A stretch of 64,000 bases of DNA, taken from NCBI RefSeq assembly GCF_024519465.1, contig NZ_JALJRW010000012.1, forward strand, positions 62,001 through 126,000, written 5' to 3'. This DNA is from Stenotrophomonas sp. Ste86. GTDB taxonomy: Bacteria > Pseudomonadota > Gammaproteobacteria > Xanthomonadales > Xanthomonadaceae. Of this stretch, positions 43,306 to 52,942 are shown in pieces. The notes beneath the pieces were generated by a model. The model saw only the letters and a list, made by a program, of their open reading frames with translations. It did not search any database and was not told the origin of the DNA. The translations under genes and the position numbers were made by a program. Position 1 is the first letter of the stretch, and the number at the start of each line of letters is the position of its first letter.

Positions 43306-44637
43306 ATGACCGCCATTGCTGCTCCTCTCGACGCCCGCCTGCCGGTGACCGTGTTGTCCGGCTTCCTTGGCGCCGGCAAGACCACCCTGCTCAACCAACT
43401 GCTGCACAACCGCGAGGGGCGCCGCGTGGCGGTGATCGTCAATGACATGAGCGAGATCAACATCGACGCACAGCTGGTGCGCGATGGCGGCGCCACGCTG
43501 AGCCGCACCGAGGAGACGCTGGTGGAGTTCAGCAATGGCTGCATCTGCTGCACGCTGCGCGACGATCTTCTGCAGGAGGTGAAGCGGCTGGCCGCCGAGG
43601 GGCGCTATGACTACCTGCTGATCGAGTCCACCGGGATCGCCGAGCCGATGCCGGTGGCGGCGACGTTCTCGGTACGCGACGCGGACGGGTTCTGCCTCAA
43701 TGACATCGCACGCCTGGATACGATGGTGACGGTGGTGGACGGGGCGAATTTCCTGGATGACTTCAGTTCGACCGATCGGCTGGTCGATCGCGGGCAGCAG
43801 GCCGGACAGGACGATGCGCGTGGGGTGGTGAACCTGCTCGCCGAACAGACCGAGTTCGCCGATGTGATCGTGGTCAGCAAGTGCGATGTGGTCGACGATG
43901 ACGCGCTGCAGTCGACGCTGGCGGTGCTGCGCGCGATGAATCGCGAGGCGCGGCTGGTACTTTCCGAGCAGGGCAACGTGCCGCTGCATGAGGTGCTGGA
44001 CACGCGCCGCTTCGATTTCGTCAAGGCGCAGCTGGCCCCGGGCTGGATGCAGGCGCTGCGTGGTGTGCACACGCCGGAGACCGAGCAATACGGCATCAGC
44101 AGCTTCGTCTATCGGGCCCGGAGGCCGCTCCACCCGCAGCGGTTCGCGCGGCTGTTGGAACAGGGGCTGGGTGGGGTGATCCGCAGCAAGGGGTTCTTCT
44201 GGCTGGCCAACCGCATGGACCGGGTGGGCGAGCTGTCCAGCGTGGGCGCGGCCACGCGGACCGAGGCGGCCGGCTTCTGGTACGCCGCCCGCGAGCGGGT
44301 GGCGGCCGGGATGGAAGACAGCACACCGTTGCTGCCGCCGCCGCAGGTGCCATACACCGATGTCGGTTGGGTGCGTCAGCAGGCGTCCTGCTGGACCGCA
44401 CCGATGCCGGGCGTGGACGAAGTAGGTGATGCCGGTGAGTACCAGGCGATGCGGCGGATGTGGCACCCCTGGTGGGGCGATCGCCGCCAGGAGCTGGCGG
44501 TGATCGGGGTGGAAATGGATGAGCGCGCGCTGCGTGCGCAATTCGATGCCTGCCTGCTGACCGACGCGGAGATGCACGCCGGCCCGATGCTGTGGCAGCT
44601 GCTGCCCGATGCCTTCCCGGCGTGGTCGCGGGGATGA
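43306..44637 (+). CDS. zigA: Zinc-metallochaperone-type GTPase (COG0523, ZigA)
   Basis: A 443-residue CobW/COG0523 protein from ATG at 43306. Walker A GAGKTT (22-27), the metal motif NGCICCTLR (C79, C81, C82) and [11 protein letters not shown] are all present; the G4-type motif is SKCD in place of NKxD. The C-terminal CobW domain follows ([10 protein letters not shown] to the end). Zur-regulated members deliver zinc to essential enzymes under zinc limitation. The Zur box upstream and the neighbouring merC-like gene fit this. The 5' extension in frame to 43261 overlaps the Zur box and is rejected. Confidence 0.87.
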   Translation: MTAIAAPLDARLPVTVLSGFLGAGKTTLLNQLLHNREGRRVAVIVNDMSEINIDAQLVRDGGATLSRTEETLVEFSNGCICCTLRDDLLQEVKRLAAEGRYDYLLIESTGIAEPMPVAATFSVRDADGFCLNDIARLDTMVTVVDGANFLDDFSSTDRLVDRGQQAGQDDARGVVNLLAEQTEFADVIVVSKCDVVDDDALQSTLAVLRAMNREARLVLSEQGNVPLHEVLDTRRFDFVKAQLAPGWMQALRGVHTPETEQYGISSFVYRARRPLHPQRFARLLEQGLGGVIRSKGFFWLANRMDRVGELSSVGAATRTEAAGFWYAARERVAAGMEDSTPLLPPPQVPYTDVGWVRQQASCWTAPMPGVDEVGDAGEYQAMRRMWHPWWGDRRQELAVIGVEMDERALRAQFDACLLTDAEMHAGPMLWQLLPDAFPAWSRG

Positions 44638-44658
44638 GGCGATGCAGCCATGCGTCGC

Positions 44659-46269
44659 CTAACACGCCGTGATCTCCCAACCTCCGTCGGCTGCGTCCAG
44701 GTGATGGGTCACGCCGACGGCCTGCAGGAGCGCCGCGTCGTGGGACACGATCATCAGCGTGCCCTTGTACTGGTTGAGCATCTGCTCCAATGCGGCCAGC
44801 GAGGGCAGGTCGAGGTGGTTGCCCGGCTCATCCAGCAGCAGCAACTGCGGCGGCGTGCGCGCGTACAGTACGGCGGCGAGTGCGGCTTTCAGGCGCTCGC
44901 CACCGCTGAGTGTGCACAGCGGGCGCAAGCTGCGCGTGGCATCCAGGCCCAGCAGGGCCAGCTGGGTGCGCAGGGTGGCTTCGCTGGCGTCGGGATGCGC
45001 GTCCTGCAGCAATGACAGGGCCGTGGCCTGCATTGGCAACCCGGAAAGCGACTGGTCGAGCAGCGCTACGCGGGCAGCCACCCTGCACTCGCCCGCCAGC
45101 GCCCGGATTTGCCCGGCAAGCAGCCGCAGCAGCGTCGACTTGCCGCTCCCGTTAGGCCCACGCACGCCGATGCGCTGGCCGCGCTGCACGCACGCGGTAA
45201 TGCGTTGCCATGGGGACGCCGCCCACGGCAACTGCACATCGATCAGTTCGGCGACACGCTGCGGACCGGGCTCGGGAAGCGTGGGTGCCAGCAACGCGAT
45301 CTCCACGACGTCCTCCACCTGTGCGGCAGCCTCGCGCACGCGGGCGTCCATGTCGGCGCCGCGCTCCAACTGCCGGGCCTGCCAGCGCCCGGCGCTGTTC
45401 TCGCTGCGGCTCTTCATCCCGCCGAGCAGGATCGGCGCCTGGTTGGCGCTGCGTGCCTCGCGTTGCGCGCGCGACTGGCGATGCTCCAGGCGCTCGCGCT
45501 GTTGGCGCAGCTCGCCCTGCTGCTGGCGGCGTTCGCGCTTGCGCAGGGCCAGCAGGTCTTCGGCAGCAGCGCGCGCATGCTGCTTCTGTTCGGCATACAG
45601 AGCGTAGTTGCCGCCGTAGCTGTGCAGCCCGCCTGGGGTGAGTTCGACGATGCGCTGCATGGCCTGCAGCACGGTGCGGTCGTGGCTGATCACGATCAGG
45701 CCACCGCGCCAGCCGGCGAGGGCATCGAGCAGGCGCGTGCGGTGGGCGCTGTCGAGGTGGTTGCTGGGCTCGTCCAGGATCAGGCCGTCCGCGTCGGACA
45801 GCAGCGCACCGGCCAGCGCCACCTGCATGGCCTGGCCGCCGCTGAGCGTGGCCGCCGGCCGATCCGGATCCAGTGCAGGCAGCCCGAGTTGCCGCCACTG
45901 CGCCTGCAGTTGCTCGCGGATGTTCCAGCGTTCGCCGACGCTGGCGAAGTCGGCCGGCGCGATGCTGCCCGCTTCGATCCGGGTCAGCGCCGCAAGCAAC
46001 GGCGCGACGCCGGCCAGCTCGGCGATGCTGCCGGCAGGCGCGCCGCTGTGCTGGGTCAGCAGATGGACCTTGCCGGTGCGCTGGATCTGCCCGCTGGTGG
46101 GCGCGCGCTGCCCGGCCAACAGACTGGCGAGCACGCTTTTGCCGACACCGTTGCGCCCGACCAGGCCGGTCGGGGTGGTGTCGAGGTGCGTGCTGATATC
46201 GGAAAACAGGACCCGGCCGTCGGGCAGGGTGTACGTCACGCTGTCGAGCGTGAGAGCGAATGCGGTCAT
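44659..46269 (-). CDS. ABC-F family ATPase
   Basis: A 536-residue cytoplasmic protein with two ABC domains and no membrane segments. Domain 1: Walker A GRNGVGKS (38-45), signature LSGGQ, Walker B LILDEPSNHLD. Domain 2: Walker A GPNGSGKS, signature LSGGERLK, Walker B LLLLDEPGNHLD. The linker (about residues 240-310) is rich in Arg/Gln/Glu and helical, as in ABC-F proteins that enter the ribosomal E site. Members rescue stalled ribosomes or protect against antibiotics. It lacks the length of Uup's C-terminal extension, so it is a Uup/EttA relative or a resistance-type ABC-F. Confidence 0.88.
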   Translation of the reverse strand: MTAFALTLDSVTYTLPDGRVLFSDISTHLDTTPTGLVGRNGVGKSVLASLLAGQRAPTSGQIQRTGKVHLLTQHSGAPAGSIAELAGVAPLLAALTRIEAGSIAPADFASVGERWNIREQLQAQWRQLGLPALDPDRPAATLSGGQAMQVALAGALLSDADGLILDEPSNHLDSAHRTRLLDALAGWRGGLIVISHDRTVLQAMQRIVELTPGGLHSYGGNYALYAEQKQHARAAAEDLLALRKRERRQQQGELRQQRERLEHRQSRAQREARSANQAPILLGGMKSRSENSAGRWQARQLERGADMDARVREAAAQVEDVVEIALLAPTLPEPGPQRVAELIDVQLPWAASPWQRITACVQRGQRIGVRGPNGSGKSTLLRLLAGQIRALAGECRVAARVALLDQSLSGLPMQATALSLLQDAHPDASEATLRTQLALLGLDATRSLRPLCTLSGGERLKAALAAVLYARTPPQLLLLDEPGNHLDLPSLAALEQMLNQYKGTLMIVSHDAALLQAVGVTHHLDAADGGWEITAC

Positions 46270-46442
46270 GCGACCTCCATGGATGCCGTTGAATCCCTCA
46301 CGCGCGCGGCGGGAAGGTCAGTGGCCGTCAGCAGACGGCGGGGCATCAATGGCGCATGCGGGCATACCTCATTACACAGGCGACTGGCTGTCGCGCGGCC
46401 AGTATAGAGTTGCGCGCCGCGCAGGCGATGAATATCCGCTGT

Positions 46443-47345
46443 TCAGCAGCTCACGCCGGTGAGCCGGGCACTGACGAAATCGATGAACACCCGTAGCTTC
46501 GGCAGCACGTGGCGTCCCGATGGCCACAGCAGGTGGAAGGTGCCGCAGGCGTGGATCTGTTCGGGCAGCACTCGGAGCAGTCGCCCGTCGGCCAGCGCGT
46601 CGCGCACCGAATGCTCGGGGATGTAGCCGATGCCGCGGCCGGCCAGGGCAAAGGCCAGCCTGGCCTCGATGGTGTTGGAGACCATCGCTACCGGCAGCTC
46701 CAGCGCGGGCGCACCGGGTTCACGCGGCAGCGGCCACGGTTCCAGTTTGCCGCTGGTGGGAAAGCGGTAGTGCAGGCAGTCGTGCTGCAGCAGGTCTGAC
46801 GGCGTCTGCGGGACGCCGCGACGCGCCAGGTAATCCGGCGAGGCGACCAGATAACGCGGGAAAACGCCGAGCCGCCGCGCGCTGAGCCGCGAGTCGGAAG
46901 GCTCGCCGACCCGCAGCACGGCGTCGAACCCCTCTTCGATCACATCGACCATGCGGTCGTCGAAATCCAGCTCCAGGCGGATGCCCGGATAGGCGGCCAT
47001 GAAATCGGACAGGATCGGCAGCGACAGGTCACCGACCAGCGGCAGGCTCAATCGCAGCGTGCCGCAAGGAGCGGCCGCCTGCTGGGCCAGTTCGGTCCGG
47101 CCGGCGTCGAGCTCTTCGAGGATGCGCCGGCAGCGCAGCAGGAAGCGCTCGCCTTCGGCGGTGAGGGTCACGCTGCGCGTGCTGCGGTGGAACAGGCGGA
47201 CGCCCAGCGCCTGCTCCAGCCGGGTGACGGTCTTGCCCGTGGCCGAGGCGGACACACCGAGCAGGCGCCCGGTCTCGACAAAGCTGCGGGTGTCGGCCAC
47301 GTGCACGAAGGTCTGCAGGTTGCCCAGGTTTTCCAGCGCGGACAT
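46443..47345 (-). CDS. LysR family transcriptional regulator
   Basis: A 300-residue regulator starting MSALENLGNLQTFVHVADTR at 47345. The N-terminal helix-turn-helix is SFVETGRLLGVSASATGKTV with RLEQALGVRLFHRSTRSVTL. The C-terminal effector domain has DLSLPILSDFMAAYPGIRLE and is of the DsdC/CrgA-like group. It is divergent from the serine hydrolase/MFS pair at 47575-49982, with 229 bases between, so it probably controls that pair. Effector unknown. Confidence 0.9.
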   Translation of the reverse strand: MSALENLGNLQTFVHVADTRSFVETGRLLGVSASATGKTVTRLEQALGVRLFHRSTRSVTLTAEGERFLLRCRRILEELDAGRTELAQQAAAPCGTLRLSLPLVGDLSLPILSDFMAAYPGIRLELDFDDRMVDVIEEGFDAVLRVGEPSDSRLSARRLGVFPRYLVASPDYLARRGVPQTPSDLLQHDCLHYRFPTSGKLEPWPLPREPGAPALELPVAMVSNTIEARLAFALAGRGIGYIPEHSVRDALADGRLLRVLPEQIHACGTFHLLWPSGRHVLPKLRVFIDFVSARLTGVSC

Positions 47346-47574
47346 GGCCGTACCAAGGGGGGAAAGACGCCACTCTAGCGGCACCGGGGGGCTTGGCGGC
47401 CGTGCCGGTGGGACGCAGTGGTGCATCGGGGCGCGCTGCGGCCGGATCTCTTGGTGGTACGGGGATTTCCATGATTGCGGAATGCTGCGTCCGGAATGTA
47501 TGGAGCGCCGCCTGGGTGTTTGCCTGGGCAGTGAAGGCCGACGATGGCGCTCCCCTCCTGCTGGACCGTCCCCC

Positions 47575-48768
47575 ATGTCCTCCGTCCTGGACCTCCCTGC
47601 CGTTGCCGTTGCCGATCCGCGCCTGGCGTCGGTCGATGCCGTGCTGTCTGCCGCCCATGCCCGCCAACAGATCGTGGGCGCGATGGTGCTGGTGCGCCAG
47701 CACGGCCAGCTCGTCCACGCCAGCGCCAGCGGCTGGGCCGATCGCGAGCAGCAACGGCCGATGTCGCGTGATGCGCTGTTCCGGCTGGCCTCGGTCAGCA
47801 AGCCGATGGTGACCGCTGCGGCGATGCGGCTGGTGGCGCAGGGCCTGCTGTCGCTGGACGCACCGATCACCGAGTGGCTGCCCGACTTCCGCCCGGCGCT
47901 GGCCGACGGCCGCCGCCCGGACATCACCCTGCGCCACCTGCTCAGCCACAGCGCCGGGTTGGGTTATCGCTTCCTGGATGCCGACGCCGACGGCCCGCAT
48001 GCACGGGCGGGCGTCAGCGACGGCATGGATGACAGCCCGATCAGCCTGCGCGAAAACCTGCGGCGGATCGCACAGGTGCCGCTGCTGTTCGCGCCGGGTA
48101 CGGCGTGGCGTTACTCGTTGGGCGTGGACGTGGCTGGCGCGCTGCTGGAGGCGGCCACCGGCGTGCCGCTGGCGCAGGTGGTGCGCGAGCAGGTGAGCCT
48201 GCCGTTGGGGATGCAGGACACCGGCTTCCATGCCGACAGCCCGGCGCGGTTGGCCACGCCTTATGTCACCGACACGCCGCAGCCGCACCGGCTGGCCGAG
48301 GGCGAGGTGGTGGCGCCGTTCGAGGGCACCGTCGGCATCTGTTACAGCCTGGCCCGTGCAAGCGATCCGGCGGCGTTCGCCTCGGCGGGCGGCGGCATGG
48401 TCGGTACGGCCGACGATGTCATGCGCCTGCTCGAAGCGCTGCGTGGGGAATCGCGCCGCGACTGGTTGCCGGCCACGGCCGTGGCGGCGATGGCGCGCGC
48501 GCAGGTGGGCGAACAGGGCCCGCCGGATGCGCCGGGCTGGGGCTTTGGACTCGGCTTTGCGGTGCTGGACGATGCCGGCCCGACGGCCACGCCACAGGCA
48601 CCCGGCAGCTGGCGCTGGGGTGGCGCATACGGACACAGCTGGTTCGTGGATCCGGCGCGCGGGCTGAGCGTGGTCGCCCTGACCAATACCCTGTACGAAG
48701 GCATGCACGGCGCGTTCGTCGAGCAACTGCGCGATGCGGTATACGCCGCGGTGGAGGCGTCGGCATGA
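47575..48768 (+). CDS. Serine hydrolase of the beta-lactamase class C/esterase family
   Basis: A 397-residue protein starting MSSVLDLPAVAVADPRLASV. The nucleophile motif is RLASVSKPM (SxxK), the YxN-type Tyr is in TAWRYSLGVD and the third motif is GGAYGHSWF (HxG-like). No signal peptide is evident, so it is more likely a cytoplasmic esterase (EstB-like) than a periplasmic beta-lactamase. It is coupled to the MFS gene by an ATGA overlap, suggesting that import or export and hydrolysis of one compound go together. Confidence 0.85.
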   Translation: MSSVLDLPAVAVADPRLASVDAVLSAAHARQQIVGAMVLVRQHGQLVHASASGWADREQQRPMSRDALFRLASVSKPMVTAAAMRLVAQGLLSLDAPITEWLPDFRPALADGRRPDITLRHLLSHSAGLGYRFLDADADGPHARAGVSDGMDDSPISLRENLRRIAQVPLLFAPGTAWRYSLGVDVAGALLEAATGVPLAQVVREQVSLPLGMQDTGFHADSPARLATPYVTDTPQPHRLAEGEVVAPFEGTVGICYSLARASDPAAFASAGGGMVGTADDVMRLLEALRGESRRDWLPATAVAAMARAQVGEQGPPDAPGWGFGLGFAVLDDAGPTATPQAPGSWRWGGAYGHSWFVDPARGLSVVALTNTLYEGMHGAFVEQLRDAVYAAVEASA

Positions 48769-49982
48769 GCGGCGCGGGCATGAGCGGGGACGCCGGCGCC
48801 GCGGCGCTGGCTGTGGAGCCGGCCGCGTCGGAGCGCCTGCCGCTGGCAGGATTGCTGGCCTTGGCCTGCGCGGGCTTTGTGACCATCCTGACCGAGGCAT
48901 TGCCGGCCGGTCTGTTGTCGCCGATGAGCACCGACCTGGGCGTGAGCCGCGCGCTGGTCGGGCAGTTGGTGACCATCTATGCGATCGGCTCGCTGGTGGC
49001 GGCGTTGCCGATGACCGCGCTGACCCAGCGCCTGCCACGGCGGCCGTTGTTGCTGACGGCGATCGCCGGCTTCGTGGTGGTCAATACGATCACCGCTTTC
49101 ACCCATCACTACGCGGTGATGCTGGTGGCGCGCTTCATCGCCGGGATCAGCGCGGGCCTGCTGTGGTCGTTGGTGGCCGGCTATGCCAGCCGCATGGTGG
49201 TGCCGCGCCTGCAGGGCCGCGCCATCGCGGTGGCGATGGTGGGCACGCCGTTGGCGCTGTCGCTGGGCATTCCCGCCGGCACGCTGCTCGGGCAGACCAT
49301 CGGCTGGCGCTGGGCGTTCGGGTTGATGTCGCTGCTCAGCGTGGGCCTGCTGCTGTGGGCACGGCTGGCGTTGCCGGCGTTGTCGGCACCGGGCGCAGGC
49401 GCACGGCAGCGCCTGGGCGATGTGTGGCGGCTGCCGGGAATGCGCGCGGCGCTGCTGACGATGTTCCTGTTCATCCTGGCGCACAACGTGCTGTACACCT
49501 ACATCGAGCCGTTCGCTGCGCTGGCCGGTGCGGCGCCGTGGCTGGACCGCCTGCTGCTGGTGTTCGGCGTGGCCGCGCTGCTGGGCATCTGGATCACCGG
49601 GATATGGGTGGACCGCTGGCTGCGCGTGCTGGTGATCGCCAGTACGGTGGCCTTCGTGCTGGCCGCAACGGCGTTCGCGCTGTGGCCGACCTCGCCGTCG
49701 GTGCTGGTGCTGGGCACGGTGGTGTGGGGCATCGCCTTCGGTGGCGTGGCGACCCAGTTCCAGACCGCCGTAGCGCGGCGTGCCGGGGTTGCCGGTGATA
49801 TCGCGCAGTCGTTCGTGGTGACCGGTTGGAACCTGGCCATCGCCATCGGGGGCGTGGTGGGCGGAGTGATGCTGGAAACCCTGGGCGAACGCTGGCTGCC
49901 GGCCGTGCTGTTGACGTTGCTGGCGATGACCCTGGCGGTGGTGCTGCGGCGACCGCGTGCGTGGGCCGCCGCCGAGCACTGA
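48765..49982 (+). CDS. Major facilitator superfamily transporter (drug/sugar efflux type)
   Basis: A 405-residue protein overlapping the hydrolase stop by 4 bases, with GGAGG in front. About twelve hydrophobic helices. TM1 carries TILTEALPAGLLSPMSTDLG, typical of the DHA1/AraJ-like exporters, TM4 ARFIAGISAGLLWSLVAG, and the loop between TM2 and TM3 ALTQRLPRRPLL matches the MFS motif A region. Substrate unknown; the hydrolase partner and divergent LysR gene form a small regulon. Confidence 0.88.
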   Translation: MSGAGMSGDAGAAALAVEPAASERLPLAGLLALACAGFVTILTEALPAGLLSPMSTDLGVSRALVGQLVTIYAIGSLVAALPMTALTQRLPRRPLLLTAIAGFVVVNTITAFTHHYAVMLVARFIAGISAGLLWSLVAGYASRMVVPRLQGRAIAVAMVGTPLALSLGIPAGTLLGQTIGWRWAFGLMSLLSVGLLLWARLALPALSAPGAGARQRLGDVWRLPGMRAALLTMFLFILAHNVLYTYIEPFAALAGAAPWLDRLLLVFGVAALLGIWITGIWVDRWLRVLVIASTVAFVLAATAFALWPTSPSVLVLGTVVWGIAFGGVATQFQTAVARRAGVAGDIAQSFVVTGWNLAIAIGGVVGGVMLETLGERWLPAVLLTLLAMTLAVVLRRPRAWAAAEH

Positions 49983-49993
49983 GGTGGACGCGC

Positions 49994-50017
49994 AGCCGGG
50001 CAGGGCCCGGCTCTACC
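49994..50017 (-). repeat. Single GTAG palindromic element, leftward
   Basis: AGCCGGGCAGGGCCCGGCTC followed by TACC; on the minus strand it starts GGTAGAGCCGGGCC. It lies just after the MFS stop codon and may act as the transcript-end hairpin. Confidence 0.85.
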
Positions 50018-50089
50018 GGCCTTGCGTTGAACAGTGGGGCGGGGATGGGGGCGTTATGCTGGTGCCGGGATCATAGGCTGGAGCATGGC

Positions 50090-51061
50090 GTGCGCCGTAC
50101 CGTATTGCGATGGATGGGAATGGGCGTGCTGGCCGTGGCCGGCGCGGTGCAGGCATCGCCGGCGCAACGCATCGCGCTGACCATCGACGACCTGCCCTGG
50201 CAGCGGCTGGATGAACGTAACGACCCGGAACTGGCGCAGCGGTATGCGCAGCTGCTGGCCGCGCTGAGCGCAGCACGGGTGCCGGTGGTGGGCTTCGTCA
50301 ACGAGATCAAGCTGGAGCAGGACGGAACGGTGCAGCCGACGCGCGTGCAGATGCTGCGCGACTGGCGCGATGCCGGGTTCGAGCTGGGCAACCACACCCG
50401 TGGCCATGTCGATCTGCATGCGATCGGGCTGGATGCCTACGAGCAGGACATCCTCGACGGCGAAAAGACCCTGCGCCCGTTGCTGGCCGAGCGCGGCCAG
50501 GCGCCACGGTGGTTCCGTCATCCGTACCTGCGCGCGGGCCAGACCCCGCAGCAGCGGGCGGCGCTGGCTGCGTTCCTGGACCAGCATGGCTATCGCATCG
50601 CGCCGGTCACGGTCGACAACAGCGAGTGGATCTGGGCGTTCGCCTACGACCACGTACGCGATACCGAAACCGATCCGGTGCTGCGCGATACGCGCCTGCG
50701 CCAGCTGCGGCGTGGCTATGTGCCCTACATGCTCAACAAGCTGGCCTATTACGAGGATCAGTCGCAGCGGTTGCTGGGTCGCCTGCCGGCACAGGTGTGG
50801 TTGATGCACGCCAATGCGTTGAATGCGGACAGCATCGGCGAGTTGATCGCAGCGACCAAGCGGCGTGGCTACACCTTCATCTCGCTGCAACAGGCGTTGG
50901 ACGACCCGGCCTATGCGCACGCCGATGGCTACAACGGCGCCGGGGGGATCAGCTGGATCCACCGCTGGGCGATGGCCGACGGCAAGCCGCGCAGTTTCTA
51001 TGCCGGCGAACCGAAGGTGCCGCGTTGGGTGCTGGAACTGGCAGGCATTGCCGACGAATGA
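50090..51061 (+). CDS. Secreted polysaccharide deacetylase family protein
   Basis: A 323-residue protein from GTG at 50090 (GGAG 8 bases upstream), giving the signal peptide MRRTVLRWMGMGVLAVAGAV with cleavage after QAS. The NodB-type motifs are TIDDLP (D33, D34) and NHTRGHVDLH (H102, H106), followed by RWFRHPYLRAG. These bind the catalytic metal and remove N- or O-acetyl groups from polysaccharides in the periplasm. Target (peptidoglycan, exopolysaccharide or other) cannot be told. Confidence 0.85.
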   Translation: MRRTVLRWMGMGVLAVAGAVQASPAQRIALTIDDLPWQRLDERNDPELAQRYAQLLAALSAARVPVVGFVNEIKLEQDGTVQPTRVQMLRDWRDAGFELGNHTRGHVDLHAIGLDAYEQDILDGEKTLRPLLAERGQAPRWFRHPYLRAGQTPQQRAALAAFLDQHGYRIAPVTVDNSEWIWAFAYDHVRDTETDPVLRDTRLRQLRRGYVPYMLNKLAYYEDQSQRLLGRLPAQVWLMHANALNADSIGELIAATKRRGYTFISLQQALDDPAYAHADGYNGAGGISWIHRWAMADGKPRSFYAGEPKVPRWVLELAGIADE

Positions 51062-51082
51062 GCCCGATGCACCGGACAGGGC

Positions 51083-52684
51083 TCAGTCCTCCACCACCGC
51101 GTTGGGGTTCTGCATGTCTTCGCGGGCCTTGCCGTACTGCTGTAGGCGCTGGTGATGGAAGGCGACGAACGCCTCCGGGGGCAACGGCCGTGAGAACAGC
51201 CAGCCCTGTCCGAACTCCACCTGGCGCGCCTGCAGGTAGGCCAGCTGGGCGGGGGTTTCGATGCCCTCGGCCACGGTGAACAGGCCCAGCGTCTTGGCCA
51301 TGTCGATGATGTGCGAGGTGACCGGGCTGGTAGCGCTGTCGGTACCGATGGCGTCGATGAACGACTTGTCGATCTTCAACGCATCCAGCGGCAATTGCTG
51401 CAGGTACTGCAGGCTGGAATAGCCCACCCCGAAATCATCGATGGCCACGCAATGCCCGGCGCGGCGGGCCAGCGCCAGGGTATTGCGCGCGCGCTGCACG
51501 TCGATGAAGCCACGCTCGGTGGCTTCCAGCCAGATCTGCTGCGGGTGGATGCCGGTGCCGGCCAGACGGGCCGACAGTACCTTGAGCGCCCGCCCGCTGC
51601 TGACATCGCCGGCGGACAGGTTGATGGCGATGTGCACGCTGCGGTCCTGGACCAGCAGCGCGCGCATGTCGGCGATGACCAGTTCGATGACCTGGTCGGT
51701 CAGCGCCTCGATCAGGCCGTGCTCTTCGGCCAGCGGGATGAACAGGTCCGGGCGCACCTGGCTGCCGTCCGGGCGCGACCAGCGCACCAACGCCTCGGCA
51801 CCGACGCAGATGCCCGTGTCGAGTTCGATGATCGGCTGGTAGTGCATGAAAAACTCGCGCTTGCGCACGGCCGTGGCCAGCTCGGCCTTCATCGACAGCC
51901 GCCGCCGCGACAGCCAGACCACCAGCGCCACCGCCGCCAGCGCGCCCAGCACTCCCAGTGGGATGAATTGCCGGAACTGCCTGCGGAAGCTGGCCATCAG
52001 GTCGGTGCGCGGCGCGGTGGCGACGGCCAGCCATTCCTGGTCCTGCGCGGTGGCGTACAGGGTGTGGCTGTCCATCCCGCTGTGCGGGTCGCGCAGCAGG
52101 CGCTGCAGCAGTTGCTGGTCGAGGATGTCCTGCTGCGCCATCAGGCGCCCATCCGGACTGGCCACGGCCAGGCGCACGTTGGGATCGGTGATGACATCCA
52201 CGAAACGCGCCGGGTCCACCAGGAGGTCGTACCGGCCCAGATACACCGAAAGCAGGGCGGTGCCGTCGCCGGCCACCGGACGCACCCCCAGGGTGATGCC
52301 GGCGCCATCGGCCGTGGTGTGGTCCGGGGTGGGCGTGGGCACCTGTTTGTCCATCATGCCCCACGAGGTACAGCGCAGCCGGCCGTCCTCGAAGTAGCCG
52401 ACCTGCTCGGCCGAGTGGGTGCTCAGCACCAGGCTGCGCATCAACTGCAGGTGGTCGGCCGAGCACGGCTCCAACGCGCTCTGGTTGAGGCGGCGCAGGG
52501 CAACCAGCCCGGCTTCGTAGGCGCGGTGCGCGCGCAGCAGCGTGCGTTCGGCGGTGAGCTGGAGGCGGTCTTGCTCGGCCTCGGTGGCCCGGGCCCAGGT
52601 GAAGTACGCCACGGTGGCGATCGGCAGGAACGCGCCCAGCAGGGCGAACAACACAGTGGCGGCGATGATCCTGGCGCGGTTCAA
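51083..52684 (-). CDS. Membrane-bound EAL-domain c-di-GMP phosphodiesterase with CSS-type sensor
   Basis: A 533-residue protein. One N-terminal helix (ATVLFALLGAFLPIATVAYF), a periplasmic domain with two Cys (EPCSADH and RCTSWGM, about residues 74 and 105) and a second helix IPLGVLGALAAVALVVWLSR near 245. The EAL domain has EALVRW, INLSAGDVSSG, LEATERGF, AIDDFGVGYSSL, LKIDKSF and VAEGIET, so all metal and loop-6 residues look intact and it should hydrolyse c-di-GMP. The CSS domain in PdeC-type enzymes responds to periplasmic thiol redox state. Confidence 0.9.
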   Translation of the reverse strand: MNRARIIAATVLFALLGAFLPIATVAYFTWARATEAEQDRLQLTAERTLLRAHRAYEAGLVALRRLNQSALEPCSADHLQLMRSLVLSTHSAEQVGYFEDGRLRCTSWGMMDKQVPTPTPDHTTADGAGITLGVRPVAGDGTALLSVYLGRYDLLVDPARFVDVITDPNVRLAVASPDGRLMAQQDILDQQLLQRLLRDPHSGMDSHTLYATAQDQEWLAVATAPRTDLMASFRRQFRQFIPLGVLGALAAVALVVWLSRRRLSMKAELATAVRKREFFMHYQPIIELDTGICVGAEALVRWSRPDGSQVRPDLFIPLAEEHGLIEALTDQVIELVIADMRALLVQDRSVHIAINLSAGDVSSGRALKVLSARLAGTGIHPQQIWLEATERGFIDVQRARNTLALARRAGHCVAIDDFGVGYSSLQYLQQLPLDALKIDKSFIDAIGTDSATSPVTSHIIDMAKTLGLFTVAEGIETPAQLAYLQARQVEFGQGWLFSRPLPPEAFVAFHHQRLQQYGKAREDMQNPNAVVED

Positions 52685-52942
52685 GCAGACCTCGATGCCC
52701 GGTGGGGGATGGTGAACGGCGTCCGTGGCCGCAGCCCCGATGCGCGCTATATCACCACCTGCGAGCGGGGATTGGAACAGGGTTTGCCCGTGACGCCTGC
52801 CGGGACACTGCCAGTGTCGGGGTCAGGGGGTGCGTTGCAGGGTGAAGACGACAACCGATGGCGAGGCCGGACTGACGCGGCAGTAGCGCAACCGCCCGCG
52901 CTCTTCTATGTTCATGGCCTTCGCCCCGCCTGGCCTGAGCCC